Source of the DNA: Arthrobacter sp. 31Y
GTDB taxonomy: Bacteria > Actinomycetota > Actinomycetes > Actinomycetales > Micrococcaceae
Direction: 5' to 3'
DNA: 64,000 nt
Assembly: GCF_000526335.1 (NCBI RefSeq)
Contig: NZ_JAFW01000001.1
Span: 3,906,001-3,970,000 of the forward strand
Below the pieces are notes generated by a model. It saw only the letters and a program-made list of their open reading frames with translations, had not been told where the DNA came from and searched no databases. Position 1 is the stretch's first letter. The number at the start of each line of letters is the position of its first letter. Positions 33,983 to 42,511 of the stretch are shown piece by piece. The translations under genes were made by a program, and so were the position numbers.

Positions 33983-34276
33983 GGAGTGGCTCCTTGGTGG
34001 GGGACGTTGTTATTCCAAGGTAGGTTTCCCGCATTTCGTGGACGGGCGCCGTTTGTAAACGCCCTGTGACATTTCCCTATCGGCGGGGTCACCGGCGCGT
34101 GAGGCCGTGGTGAGGTAATGTGGCGCGGACCACAGGGTGAGATTTTCCTGTGCGTCCGCATGTTGGACTTAGTTGTCCAGTCAATGGACAGCGGGAACTA
34201 TTATTGAACTCTCGAATAATCCTTCGCCGGGCAGGGTCTCGGGGCTTCGGCCGGCGTGAAAGAAAGCTGCAAACAC
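33983..34276. other. Divergent promoter region of narK and MHS transporter
   Basis: 294 bases without a gene. Contains the narK ribosome-binding site. Scattered words resembling GlnR half sites (GTTTC at 34023; GTGAC at 34066) are not in the required 11-base register, so I do not assign an operator. Confidence 0.4.
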
Positions 34277-35686
34277 ATGTCTTCCACCGCACCATCCAAG
34301 GAAGGCGAGTCCACTAAGCCAGTGAACTCGCGGGGCAAGGTGATCTTCGCGAGCCTGATCGGCACGACGATCGAGTTCTACGACTTCTACGCCTATGCCA
34401 CCGCGTCGGTACTCGTCTTCCCGAAGCTCTTCTTCCCGGACGCCACTGACATCAATGCCCTGCTCAGTGCGTTCGCCATCTTCGGTGTCGCCTTCTTCGC
34501 GCGGCCCATTGGCGCCGTGGTCTTCGGCCACTTTGGTGACAAGATCGGCCGTAAGGGCACCCTGGTGGCATCGCTGCTGACCATGGGTATTGCAACCTTC
34601 CTTATCGGCCTCCTGCCCACGGCCTCCATGGCTGGGTGGGCCATTCTGGCCCCGATCATGCTGGTGATCCTGCGCTTCTTCCAGGGCCTCGCCTTGGGTG
34701 GAGAATGGTCCGGCGCGGCATTGCTGGCCACCGAGAACGCCCCCGAAGGCAAGCGCGCCATCTACGGAACCTTCCCGCAGCTGGGCGCTCCCATCGGCTT
34801 CATCATCGCCAACGTCATCTTTATCTGGATGAACGTATCCCTGAGTGCCGAAGAGTTCCTGGCCTGGGGCTGGCGTGTTCCGTTCATCCTCAGTGCCGTA
34901 CTGGTCATCGTGGGACTGTACGTCCGCCTGAAGCTGGTGGAGAGCGCATCCTTCACCAAGGTCATCGAGCAGGACAAGGTCCAGAAGCTGCCCTTGGCTG
35001 CGACGCTCAAGAGCCACTGGCGCCCCGTGGTGGCAGGCACCTTCATCATGTTCGCCACGTACGTGCTCTTCTACATCATGACCACGTTTACCCTGTCCTA
35101 CGGCACCAAGCCCACTTTGGCCGGCGCGCAGGCCGCCGCTGAGAAGGCCGGAAAGCCCATGACGGCGGACCAGGTGGCAGCGTTTGTCCCCGGTCTGGGC
35201 ATCACGCGGTCCGACTTCCTCTGGATGCTGATCATCGGCGTCGTCTTCTTCGGTATCTTCACCGTGGTCTCCGGGCCGCTCGCCGAGAAGTGGGGCCGAC
35301 GCAAGTTCCTGTTGGGCGTCACCGCTGGCATCTTCGTGTTCGGTGCGCTCTGGTTCACCATGTTCGGACCCGGCCAGGCAGCGGCCATGGTTGGCCTCAT
35401 TGTGGGCTTCACGCTCATGGGCCTCACCTTCGGGCCCATGGCGGCCATCCTTCCCGAGCTGTTCCCGGCCAACGTCCGCTACACCGGGTCAGCGGTTGCC
35501 TACAACCTGTCCTCGATGATCGGCGCAGCACCTGCATCGTTCGTGGCCATCGCGCTCTGGTCTGCAGCCAACGGCAGCACCTGGCTGGTGGGCGCCTACA
35601 TGGCCGCCGCCGCTGTGGTGACGTTTATCGCCCTCTGGCTGACACGCGAAACCAGGGACATGGACTACGAGAACAACGTTGCCTAA
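34277..35686 (+). CDS. MHS-family MFS transporter (metabolite:H+ symporter)
   Basis: 469 residues, about 12 helices. MHS family signatures: IGTTIEFYDFYAYATASVLV in helix 1, ARPIGAVVFGHFGDKIGRKG (loop 2-3), FFQGLALGGEWSGAALLATE, and the C-terminal PELFPANVRYTGSAVAYNLS. The loop between helices 7 and 8 is long (TLAGAQAAAEKAGKPMTADQ). The family carries small carboxylates, osmolytes or shikimate; the substrate here is unknown. ATG 34277 gives the usual N-terminus; a GTG at 34256 is an alternative. A perfect 20-bp terminator follows. Confidence 0.85.
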   Translation: MSSTAPSKEGESTKPVNSRGKVIFASLIGTTIEFYDFYAYATASVLVFPKLFFPDATDINALLSAFAIFGVAFFARPIGAVVFGHFGDKIGRKGTLVASLLTMGIATFLIGLLPTASMAGWAILAPIMLVILRFFQGLALGGEWSGAALLATENAPEGKRAIYGTFPQLGAPIGFIIANVIFIWMNVSLSAEEFLAWGWRVPFILSAVLVIVGLYVRLKLVESASFTKVIEQDKVQKLPLAATLKSHWRPVVAGTFIMFATYVLFYIMTTFTLSYGTKPTLAGAQAAAEKAGKPMTADQVAAFVPGLGITRSDFLWMLIIGVVFFGIFTVVSGPLAEKWGRRKFLLGVTAGIFVFGALWFTMFGPGQAAAMVGLIVGFTLMGLTFGPMAAILPELFPANVRYTGSAVAYNLSSMIGAAPASFVAIALWSAANGSTWLVGAYMAAAAVVTFIALWLTRETRDMDYENNVA

Positions 35687-35696
35687 GTAGCCCAAT

Positions 35697-35740
35697 AACG
35701 ACGTCGGCCCCGCACCAAACGGTGCGGGGCCGACGTCGTT
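35697..35740. terminator. Bidirectional terminator, 20-bp perfect stem
   Basis: AACGACGTCGGCCCCGCACC (35697-35716) pairs perfectly with 35721-35740; loop AAAC. It separates the convergent MHS transporter and carboxylase alpha genes; flanking T and A runs on the two sides suit both directions. Confidence 0.9.
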
Positions 35741-35763
35741 AAGTCGTTAAGAGGTGCTTTGCG

Positions 35764-37578
35764 TTAGTCCTCGATGGTGGCGATGACCGCGCCGGCGGCA
35801 ACGGTCTCACCGGCGGCGGCCGAGAGGCCGCGTACGGTACCGGCCTTGTGGGCTGTCAGCGGCTGCTCCATTTTCATGGCTTCCAGGACCACGATCAGAT
35901 CGCCCTCTGCCACGACGTCACCTTCGGAAGCTGCCACCTTGACGATGGTGCCCTGCATGGGGGAGGTGAGCGCGTTGCCGCCCGCAGCTGCAGCCGTGGC
36001 GCCAGCCGAACGGGAGCGTTTCTTGGACTTGCCGGACTTGGTACCCGAGCCGCTTGAAACCGCGGCGATGCTGCCACCCAGACCGGACGGCAGGACAACC
36101 TCAAGGCGCTTGCCGCCGACCTCGACGACGACGCGCTGGCGATCACCGGCGTCGGGCGTCTCTGCGCCTGCTACGTTGGCCGACCAGGCCGGGATGCTGT
36201 TGACGAACTCTGTCTCGATCCAGCGTGTGTGGACTTTGAACGGGCCCTCCGCCGGGGCGAAAGCGGGATCGGTGACCACTGCGAGATCGAACGGGATGAC
36301 GGTGGGGATGCCCTCAACCACCATCTCCTCCAGTGCCCGGCGTGAACGCTGAAGCGCCTGCTCGCGGGTTGCTCCGGTGATGATCAGCTTGGAGAGCATG
36401 GAGTCGAAGTTGCCGCTGATGACGTCACCCTGGTCCACGCCGGAGTCGATCCGGACGCCGGGTCCTGTCGGGTTCTTCAGCGTAGTGATGGTGCCGGGGG
36501 CGGGCATGAAGTTGCGGCCCGGGTCCTCGCCGGTGATGCGGAACTCGAAGGAGTGGCCGCGGACCTCGGGGTCGTCATAGCCAAGTGCTTCGCCGCGGGC
36601 AATGCGGAACTGCTCGCGGACAAGGTCGATGCCCGTGACTTCCTCGGACACGCAGTGCTCCACCTGGAGGCGGGTGTTGACCTCGAGGAAGGAAATGGTG
36701 CCGTCCTGGCCTACCAGGAACTCACAGGTGCCGGCGCCGAGGTAGTTGGCTTCCTTCAAGATGGCCTTGGAGGATTCGTAAAGACGCTTGTTCTGCTCTT
36801 CGCTGAGGTACGGAGCGGGGGCTTCTTCAACAAGCTTCTGGTTGCGGCGCTGCAGCGAGCAGTCGCGGGTGGAGACCACTACCACGTTGCCGAAAGCATC
36901 GGCCAGGCACTGTGTTTCCACGTGGCGCGGGGCATCAAGGAAGCGTTCAATGAAGCATTCGCCGCGGCCGAAAGCTGCGATGGCTTCGCGGACTGCGGAT
37001 TCGTACAGCTCGGGGATTTCGTCCATGGTGCGGGCAACCTTGATACCGCGGCCACCGCCGCCGAAGGCAGCCTTGATGGCGACCGGAAGTCCGAATTCCT
37101 CGGCGAACTTCAGGATCTCGTCCGCGTTCTGGACCGGGTCAGCCGTGCCCGGAACCAGGGGAGCGCCTACCTTTTCGGCAATGTGGCGGGCCTGCACCTT
37201 GTCACCCAAGGCTGAGATGGCGTCCGGTGAAGGGCCGATCCAGGTGATGCCGGCGTCGATGACCTTGGCAGCGAACTCGGCGTTCTCTGCAAGGAAGCCG
37301 TAACCCGGGTGGATGGCATCCGCGCCGGACTGCTTAGCGACGTCGATGATCTTGTCCATCACCAGGTACGACTCAGCAGCCGTGTTGCCGCCTAGGGCGT
37401 AGGCTTCGTCGGCAAGGCGGACGTGGAGGGCCTCACGGTCAGGGTCGGCGTAAACGGCTACGGAGGCAATGCCTTCGTCCCGGGCTGCTCGGATGATGCG
37501 GACCGCGATTTCGCCGCGGTTGGCAATCAAGACCTTGGTAAGAGGGCTGGAAATGGGCTGCGCCGGGTTAGCTGACAA
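35764..37578 (-). CDS. accA3: Acyl-CoA carboxylase alpha subunit (biotin carboxylase + biotin carrier domain)
   Basis: 604 residues. Biotin carboxylase domain (1-450): [23 protein letters not shown]-grasp [30 protein letters not shown]. Then a Lys/Ser-rich and Ala-rich linker ([19 protein letters not shown]), then a biotinyl domain with the acceptor lysine in EAMKMEQPL (about residue 566). It carboxylates its own biotin with bicarbonate and ATP; the beta subunit then transfers the carboxyl group to acetyl-, propionyl- or longer acyl-CoA. Start is TTG 37578, with AAGGAG 9 bases upstream. The matching beta and epsilon subunits and BirA lie within 14 kb. Confidence 0.93.
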   Translation of the reverse strand: MSANPAQPISSPLTKVLIANRGEIAVRIIRAARDEGIASVAVYADPDREALHVRLADEAYALGGNTAAESYLVMDKIIDVAKQSGADAIHPGYGFLAENAEFAAKVIDAGITWIGPSPDAISALGDKVQARHIAEKVGAPLVPGTADPVQNADEILKFAEEFGLPVAIKAAFGGGGRGIKVARTMDEIPELYESAVREAIAAFGRGECFIERFLDAPRHVETQCLADAFGNVVVVSTRDCSLQRRNQKLVEEAPAPYLSEEQNKRLYESSKAILKEANYLGAGTCEFLVGQDGTISFLEVNTRLQVEHCVSEEVTGIDLVREQFRIARGEALGYDDPEVRGHSFEFRITGEDPGRNFMPAPGTITTLKNPTGPGVRIDSGVDQGDVISGNFDSMLSKLIITGATREQALQRSRRALEEMVVEGIPTVIPFDLAVVTDPAFAPAEGPFKVHTRWIETEFVNSIPAWSANVAGAETPDAGDRQRVVVEVGGKRLEVVLPSGLGGSIAAVSSGSGTKSGKSKKRSRSAGATAAAAGGNALTSPMQGTIVKVAASEGDVVAEGDLIVVLEAMKMEQPLTAHKAGTVRGLSAAAGETVAAGAVIATIED

Positions 37579-37696
37579 GTTGTTGACTCCTTCTGTCCTT
37601 CAGGGAGCCTAGCGCGATTGTGAGGGTTCCGCCCATATTGATAGGGGATTCCGTGTGTGAGGCGATGTTCCTTTGTAGGGTTGCTACAAAACGCTT

Positions 37697-38377
37697 CTAC
37701 TGTGTGTTCGCGGCCCACAGCTCAGTGATGCCCACGTTGGCGTGGACCAGCAGGTCCCTGAGCGTGGAGATGGAAAGCCCGACGACGGCGTGCGGGTCGC
37801 CGTCCACCTTGCGGATGAAGGCCCCGCCCAGGCCGTCGATGGTGAAGGAGCCGGCGCAGTGAAGGGGTTCGCCGGTGGCGATGTAGGCGTCGATGTCGTG
37901 GGGGCTCATTTGAGCGAAGTGGACCTCGGCACTGGATACCGCTCCAACGGTTGCCCCCGTGCCTTCGTGAGCCGCGGCGTCTGAACCCTCTGTTGCATCG
38001 TCGTCCGCGTCTGCAGCGGTGTCCCGGCAGTCAACCAACCAGTGGCCTGTGTGGAGTACACCCTGCGAGCCGCTCATCCGCAGCATCCGTTCACGCGCGA
38101 CCTCGGCGGTGTAGGGCTTGCCGTGGGACTCGCCGTCGAACTCGAAGACGGAGTCGCAACCGATCACCAGCGCGCCCTCAGCCTCGGGGAGCGAAGCAAC
38201 GGCTTCGGCCTTGGCCCGGGCAAGGAGCAGGGCGGTGTCATGGGCATCCGTCACGCCGTATTTGGCCTGGACCGCGTCCTCGTCCACGTCCGAGACCAGG
38301 ACGTCGTGCTGGATCCCGGCCTCGGTGAGCAGCTTGGTGCGGGCGGGGGACTGGGAGGCGAGAATCAATCGGGTCAC
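37697..38377 (-). CDS. maf: Maf-like nucleotide pyrophosphatase
   Basis: 226 residues. Opening LILASQSPARTKLLTEAG is the Maf signature (usually SxSPRR); further ALVIGCDSVFEFDGE with the catalytic Asp, and the C-terminal CAGSFTIDGLGGAFIRKVDG, DPHAVVGLSI. Hydrolyses non-canonical or modified nucleoside triphosphates. A stretch of about 25 acidic/Ala residues (TAADADDDATEGSDAAAHEG) is inserted after LVDC, making the protein longer than most Maf proteins. GTG start. It lies downstream of the MMPL gene and upstream of accA3 with about 120 bases to the latter. Confidence 0.9.
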   Translation of the reverse strand: MTRLILASQSPARTKLLTEAGIQHDVLVSDVDEDAVQAKYGVTDAHDTALLLARAKAEAVASLPEAEGALVIGCDSVFEFDGESHGKPYTAEVARERMLRMSGSQGVLHTGHWLVDCRDTAADADDDATEGSDAAAHEGTGATVGAVSSAEVHFAQMSPHDIDAYIATGEPLHCAGSFTIDGLGGAFIRKVDGDPHAVVGLSISTLRDLLVHANVGITELWAANTQ

Positions 38378-38398
38378 GTGCCCAGCCTAGTACGAACC

Positions 38399-38452
38399 CT
38401 CTATCACCTCCCGCGCCCTTCCCACCGACCTTCTATCACTTCCCGCGCCCTT
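38399..38452. repeat. Short direct repeats ahead of the MMPL terminator
   Basis: TCTATCACCTCCCGCGCCCT and a copy with one base change occur about 32 bases apart (starting near 38400 and 38432) between maf and the MMPL gene. The spacing and location suggest a small duplication in non-coding DNA. Confidence 0.55.
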
Positions 38453-38457
38453 AAACC

Positions 38458-38498
38458 GAACGCTCGCTCAATTGCCTCAAGCAAGTGAGCGAGCGTTC
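38458..38498 (-). terminator. Terminator after the MMPL transporter
   Basis: GAACGCTCGCTCA (38458-38470) pairs with TGAGCGAGCGTTC (38486-38498); an inner TTGC/GCAA pair extends it. 29 bases beyond the MMPL stop. Confidence 0.8.
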
Positions 38499-38527
38499 AT
38501 GAATATCGGTTGTTAGGTGAGAGACGG

Positions 38528-41053
38528 TTAGTGGACCAGTTCCTCGGCGTCGGCCTTCCGGCGGTCGGTGCGCTCCAGCTTGGCGCCTTCAACATCGACG
38601 TCCGGGAGGACGCGTTCCAGCCACTTGGGCAGCCACCACGCCTTCTCACCCAGGAGATACATGACCGCGGGAACAATGGTCATGCGCACTACGAAGGCGT
38701 CAATCAGCACACCGAATGCCATGGCAAAGCCCAGCGGGCGGACCATGGTGAGGTGGCTGAAGATGAAGCCGGAGAACACGCTGACCATGATGATCGCGGC
38801 CGCGGTGACCACGGCTGCGGCATGGCTGAATCCGGAGCGGACGGCGTGCTTGGCGGATTCGCCGTGCATGAACGATTCCCGCATGCCGGAGGTGATGAAC
38901 ACCTGGTAGTCCATGGCGAGTCCGAACAGCACGCCGATCAGGATGATGGGCAGGAAGCTCAGGACAGCACCGGGGTTGGCGACGTCGAAGATGCCTCCCA
39001 GCCAGCCCCACTGGTAGACGGCAACCACGGCACCGAAAGCAGCGGCAAGGGAGAGTAGGAATCCGCCTGTAGCCAGCAACGGCACCACGATGGAGCGGAA
39101 GACCAGCAGCAACAGCAGCAGGGAGAGTCCCACCACAATGGCCAAGTAGGGCGGCAACGCGGCGCCGAGCTTGTTGGAGACATCAATGTTGCCCGCGGTT
39201 TGTCCGGTCAGGCCTATCTGCACGTCAAGGTCTTCGCTGATCGCGGTTCCCTTGGCGCGGAGATCGGACACCACCTGCACGGTGCCGGCGCTTGCCGGGC
39301 CCTCTTTCGGAATGACCTGGAAGACTGTGGTGCGGCGGTCCTCACTCAGCGCCACAGGCACAGCTGCGACCACATTCTCAACGCTGCGAAGCTGGTCCGC
39401 TACGTCGAACTGCTTGTTCTTGGCGTCATTCTCACTGAGGCCTTCCGGGAATTCGCCGACCACGATGATGGGTCCCGTCACGCCTTCACCGAAGCTGCTG
39501 CGTGTGAGGTCGTAGGCCTTGAAGGCCTGCGAATCCACCGGCTCGGAGCCGCCGTCGGGAAGCGCCAGCCGCAACTGCGAAGCCGGGAGAGCCAACGCAC
39601 CCAACAGGGCGACGCTTGCCACCAAAGCAACCCACGGATGACGCGTGACCATTCCGCCCCAGCCACCGCTGCTGCGCTTCTCCTCGCGTTCGCGATCGGC
39701 AACTTCGTGGCCGGGCTCGGCGTTGTGCTTGGCGGCCTTGGCCCAGGCGCGCTTGGAGATGAGCCTGCGGCCGATCAGCGCCAGGACGGCGGGCGTCAGG
39801 GTCAAGGCGACGACGACGGCCACGCCGACTGTCGCTGCGGCGGCAACACCCATGACGGCCAGGAAGGGGAGTCCCGGAACCACCAGGGCCGCCAACGCGA
39901 TGATGACCGTGAGGCCTGCAAACAGCACGGCGTTGCCCGAGGTGCCGGTGGCCAGTGCTGCGGATTCTTCGGCGTCCATGCCGGCGAGCAATTGTGTCCG
40001 GTGCCGGTTGACGATGAAGAGCGAGTAGTCAATGCCCACCGCGAGGCCGAGCATCAGGGCAAGCATGGGGGAAATGGAACTCATGTCGATCACGCTGGTG
40101 AGCGCGAAAGTCCCGCCCACACCCACGGCAACACCGATCAGGGCCATCACCAGCGGCAGGCCGGCAGCGATCAACGTTCCGAGCATGAGAATCAGGACCA
40201 GAGCTGCAACAGCAACGCCCACAATTTCAGCGATGCCGAAGATCTCCGAGACGTCCTCGGTGATTTCCTTACTGGCGTAGGCAGTGACGCCGGCGGAGGA
40301 GACTCCGTGGACGATCTCCTGGACTTCCTCGCGGACAGCGGGGTCAACGGCGTTGATGGAGGTCTTGAACTGGACCTGCGCTACTGCTGCTTTGTTGTCG
40401 CTGGAAACAAAGCGGAGCCCCTGGGATGCTTCGAGCTGTCGCTTGCCAAGTGCCAGCGTGGCGGCGCCATCGGCGGCCTCCTTGGCTCCGGCGTCGAGCT
40501 TTTCCTTGTTGGCAGCAAATTCAGCGCGCTGCGGCGCCAGCTGTGCTTCAATCTGGGCGGGCGTGAGGCCTGAGGCAGCGAGCTGCTGTTCAACCCCGTT
40601 GAGTTGCGCCTCGCCCGCTTCCAGCTGCGCCCGGGAGGCGTCCAGCTGGGCCTTGCCTTCTGCGGCCTTCGCTTCGCCTGCGGCGATCTCGCCAGCGGAC
40701 TTGTCCAACTGCTCCTGCGTGGTGAACGGGTTGACCGTTCCCTGTACGTCAGGCATGGCTTCGAGCTTGGTGAGCGCAGCCGTAACCGCGTCCTTCTTGG
40801 CTTGGTCGAAACCGGCATCTCCGGCGTCGAAAACCACGCTGGCCGAGCCGCCCGACGAATCAGGAAGGGCTTCCTTGAGCTTGTCCGCCATCTGCTGGGT
40901 TTCGGTGCCCGGGATGGTGAAGTTGTTGGACATGGTGCCGTGGAATGCTGCGGCCGAGCCGCCTACGGCCACCATGACGGCCAGCCATATGGAGATGACG
41001 AGCCAGCGGCGGCGATACGAAAACTTGCCGAGACGGTAGAGGAACGAGGCCAT
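38528..41053 (-). CDS. MMPL/RND-superfamily transporter
   Basis: 841 residues, about 12 transmembrane helices with two large extracytoplasmic loops. Both proton-relay motifs are present: LAVGIDYSLFIVNRHR and GLAMDYQVFITSGMRE (GxxxDY). The first loop (residues about 125-220) is Ala/Glu/Gln-rich with heptad-like character (AAEGKAQLDASRAQLEAGEA), consistent with a coiled coil. ATG at 41053 stands one base after the stop of the tetR gene, so the two are coupled; the TetR-type regulator probably represses export. Mycobacterial relatives move lipids; others confer drug efflux. Substrate unknown. Confidence 0.9.
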   Translation of the reverse strand: MASFLYRLGKFSYRRRWLVISIWLAVMVAVGGSAAAFHGTMSNNFTIPGTETQQMADKLKEALPDSSGGSASVVFDAGDAGFDQAKKDAVTAALTKLEAMPDVQGTVNPFTTQEQLDKSAGEIAAGEAKAAEGKAQLDASRAQLEAGEAQLNGVEQQLAASGLTPAQIEAQLAPQRAEFAANKEKLDAGAKEAADGAATLALGKRQLEASQGLRFVSSDNKAAVAQVQFKTSINAVDPAVREEVQEIVHGVSSAGVTAYASKEITEDVSEIFGIAEIVGVAVAALVLILMLGTLIAAGLPLVMALIGVAVGVGGTFALTSVIDMSSISPMLALMLGLAVGIDYSLFIVNRHRTQLLAGMDAEESAALATGTSGNAVLFAGLTVIIALAALVVPGLPFLAVMGVAAAATVGVAVVVALTLTPAVLALIGRRLISKRAWAKAAKHNAEPGHEVADREREEKRSSGGWGGMVTRHPWVALVASVALLGALALPASQLRLALPDGGSEPVDSQAFKAYDLTRSSFGEGVTGPIIVVGEFPEGLSENDAKNKQFDVADQLRSVENVVAAVPVALSEDRRTTVFQVIPKEGPASAGTVQVVSDLRAKGTAISEDLDVQIGLTGQTAGNIDVSNKLGAALPPYLAIVVGLSLLLLLLVFRSIVVPLLATGGFLLSLAAAFGAVVAVYQWGWLGGIFDVANPGAVLSFLPIILIGVLFGLAMDYQVFITSGMRESFMHGESAKHAVRSGFSHAAAVVTAAAIIMVSVFSGFIFSHLTMVRPLGFAMAFGVLIDAFVVRMTIVPAVMYLLGEKAWWLPKWLERVLPDVDVEGAKLERTDRRKADAEELVH

Positions 41054-41054
41054 G

Positions 41055-41780
41055 TCAGAACCGATCTTTGGTGGTTGGAACGGAGGGGGAGGCTGTTGCC
41101 GCTGTGGAGAAAGCGTTCGACGGCGGCGCGAAGCCACCACCGAGAAGACCCATCGCATCGATGAGGTGCTGGCGAAGGACGGCCAGGGATTCCTGTGAGA
41201 GGTCGGGGCCGCGTTCGATGAACCAGACGGTCATTGCCGCTTTGCCGCAGGAGATCACGGATCCCGCCAGAGCGTGAAGATAAAGCTCACTGATCCCGGC
41301 GCCGAGCCTGCTGCGGGCGGCGTCAATAATCTGCGCTGTGCAGTGCTCCCAGGCTTCCAGCTCGGAGCGTGCAAGCTGACGGTTGTCCTGGGTCAGGCTG
41401 AACAGTTCGGCCATGGGTGCCACGGACATCGGATCGGCCAGCGCCATGAGGGCCGCCTGTGCGGATTCGAGGATGGACTCCTCTGCCGGGCGTAGCCGGA
41501 ACTGCTCCAACGCGTGGTCCATGAAGCCATCGGCTACGGAGGCCAGTGCTGCTTCGAGGCTGGGGAAGTAATTGAAGAAAGTCCGCCGTGAGACACCCGC
41601 ACTGGCTGCGATGTCTTCCACGGTGAAGTTGCCGGGCCCATTGCTGCGCAAAAGGTCCAGAGCTGCGGACGCAATGGAGCTGCGGGTGGCCGCCTTGTTG
41701 AGCTCGCGCCGTGAAGGCGTTGATTGCTCAGCAGTGTTGGGCGACTCCGCAGTGGCTTCATGGCTACTGGTTTGGGTCAC
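41055..41780 (-). CDS. TetR-family transcriptional regulator
   Basis: 241 residues. N-terminal HTH: AATRSSIASAALDLLRSNGP, FTVEDIAASAGVSRRTFFNY, FPSLEAAL. The ligand-binding half is typical in length but not in recognisable sequence; the tail is Ser/Pro-rich. The GTG start at 41780 lies 6 bases after a TAGTGT -10-like hexamer, with TTGCGC 18 bases further up, so the mRNA may be leaderless. An operator dyad overlaps this promoter, indicating autoregulation together with the downstream MMPL transporter. Confidence 0.88.
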   Translation of the reverse strand: MTQTSSHEATAESPNTAEQSTPSRRELNKAATRSSIASAALDLLRSNGPGNFTVEDIAASAGVSRRTFFNYFPSLEAALASVADGFMDHALEQFRLRPAEESILESAQAALMALADPMSVAPMAELFSLTQDNRQLARSELEAWEHCTAQIIDAARSRLGAGISELYLHALAGSVISCGKAAMTVWFIERGPDLSQESLAVLRQHLIDAMGLLGGGFAPPSNAFSTAATASPSVPTTKDRF

Positions 41781-41782
41781 AT

Positions 41783-41808
41783 ACTTACACTAAGTGCAAG
41801 TTTGCACT
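41783..41808. promoter_or_regulatory. Overlapping palindromes: probable TetR operator
   Basis: ACTTACACT-A-AGTGCAAGT (41783-41801, one mismatch) overlaps AGTGCAA-GT-TTGCACT (41793-41808, perfect 7-bp arms). They cover the spacer and -10 of the predicted tetR-MMPL promoter, directly before the GTG start. Assignment to this TetR is by position. Confidence 0.65.
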
Positions 41809-41915
41809 CTGCGCAATTTGGCCGGACGCGGGCAGAGAAAAGTCCCGCCCCCGTTCCTCACCCTCGCGTTTGTGCAGCAGGGGTGAAGAACCAGAGCGGG
41901 ACGTGGAATCTCGGA

Positions 41916-42419
41916 TTAGAACTGGTGGGGCTGGGCCGGGGGAGTGGGCGGAGAGAACTGCTGCGGCTGCTCGGGCTGGGGCGCTTGCGCGGGCTGCTGT
42001 GGCTGAGTGGGCTGTGCTGGCTGCTGCGGTTGGGCCGGCTGCTGCGCGGCCGTCTTGGTTAGGTAGACCGACTGTCCCGTCGCTCCGGGCTCGCCCTCAC
42101 CCAGCGGCAAGACGTACACGGCGGTGCCGTATGCGCACACTTCGGTCCAGTTGGTGCCCATTTCGGAGGTGTCGAAGCGCATGGCCACAATGGCGTTCGC
42201 TCCACGCTGCTGCGCTTCGTTGACCATGCGTGCCATGACTTCCTGGCGGCTTTCGTACAGTGCCTTGGTCATTTCGGGCAGCTCGCCGCCGCCCAGGGAG
42301 CGGAAGCCGGCCAGCATCTGGGAGCCGATATCGCGTGAACGGACGGTGAGGCCCATGACTTCGCCGAAGACGGCGTCGATGCGGTGGCCCGGGATTTCGT
42401 TGGAGGTGACGATCAACAT
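41916..42419 (-). CDS. YbjQ/DUF74-family protein with Pro/Gln-rich tail
   Basis: 167 residues. The first 105 residues are a YbjQ (DUF74) domain: MLIVTSNEIPGHRIDAVFGE, VMGLTVRSRD, the MVNEAQQRGANAIVAMRFDT helix, and VCAYGTAVYV. These form pentameric rings of unknown function. The last 45 residues are almost only Pro, Gln and Ala in repeats like QQPAQP, an extension most YbjQ proteins lack. Single gene; downstream of the DAACS symporter but separated by a terminator. Confidence 0.85.
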   Translation of the reverse strand: MLIVTSNEIPGHRIDAVFGEVMGLTVRSRDIGSQMLAGFRSLGGGELPEMTKALYESRQEVMARMVNEAQQRGANAIVAMRFDTSEMGTNWTEVCAYGTAVYVLPLGEGEPGATGQSVYLTKTAAQQPAQPQQPAQPTQPQQPAQAPQPEQPQQFSPPTPPAQPHQF

Positions 42420-42456
42420 GGTCAGAGCCTATCCAGAGTTGGCCGCTTAATCGGGG

Positions 42457-42488
42457 AAATCCCCCGGGGAGAACTCCCCGGGGGATTT
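42457..42488 (-). terminator. Terminator after the DAACS symporter
   Basis: AAATCCCCCGGGG (42457-42469) pairs perfectly with CCCCGGGGGATTT (42476-42488), loop AGAACT. Located 24 bases past the symporter stop; the outer A/T pairs give a weak U-tract. Confidence 0.85.
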
Positions 42489-42511
42489 GCGCCTGTTCAC
42501 AAGGGCGGGCC

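Noticed and set aside
32318..34069. A 583-residue plus-strand frame opposite nasA/narK
   Set aside because: Shadow of narK and nasA, whose families are certain; Gly/Glu/Asp-rich translation without motifs.
34000..34140. GlnR-like words upstream of narK (GTTTC, GTAAA, GTGAC)
   Set aside because: They do not fall into the 11-base register of four elements that makes the nirB/nirD site convincing; only one pair is spaced correctly.
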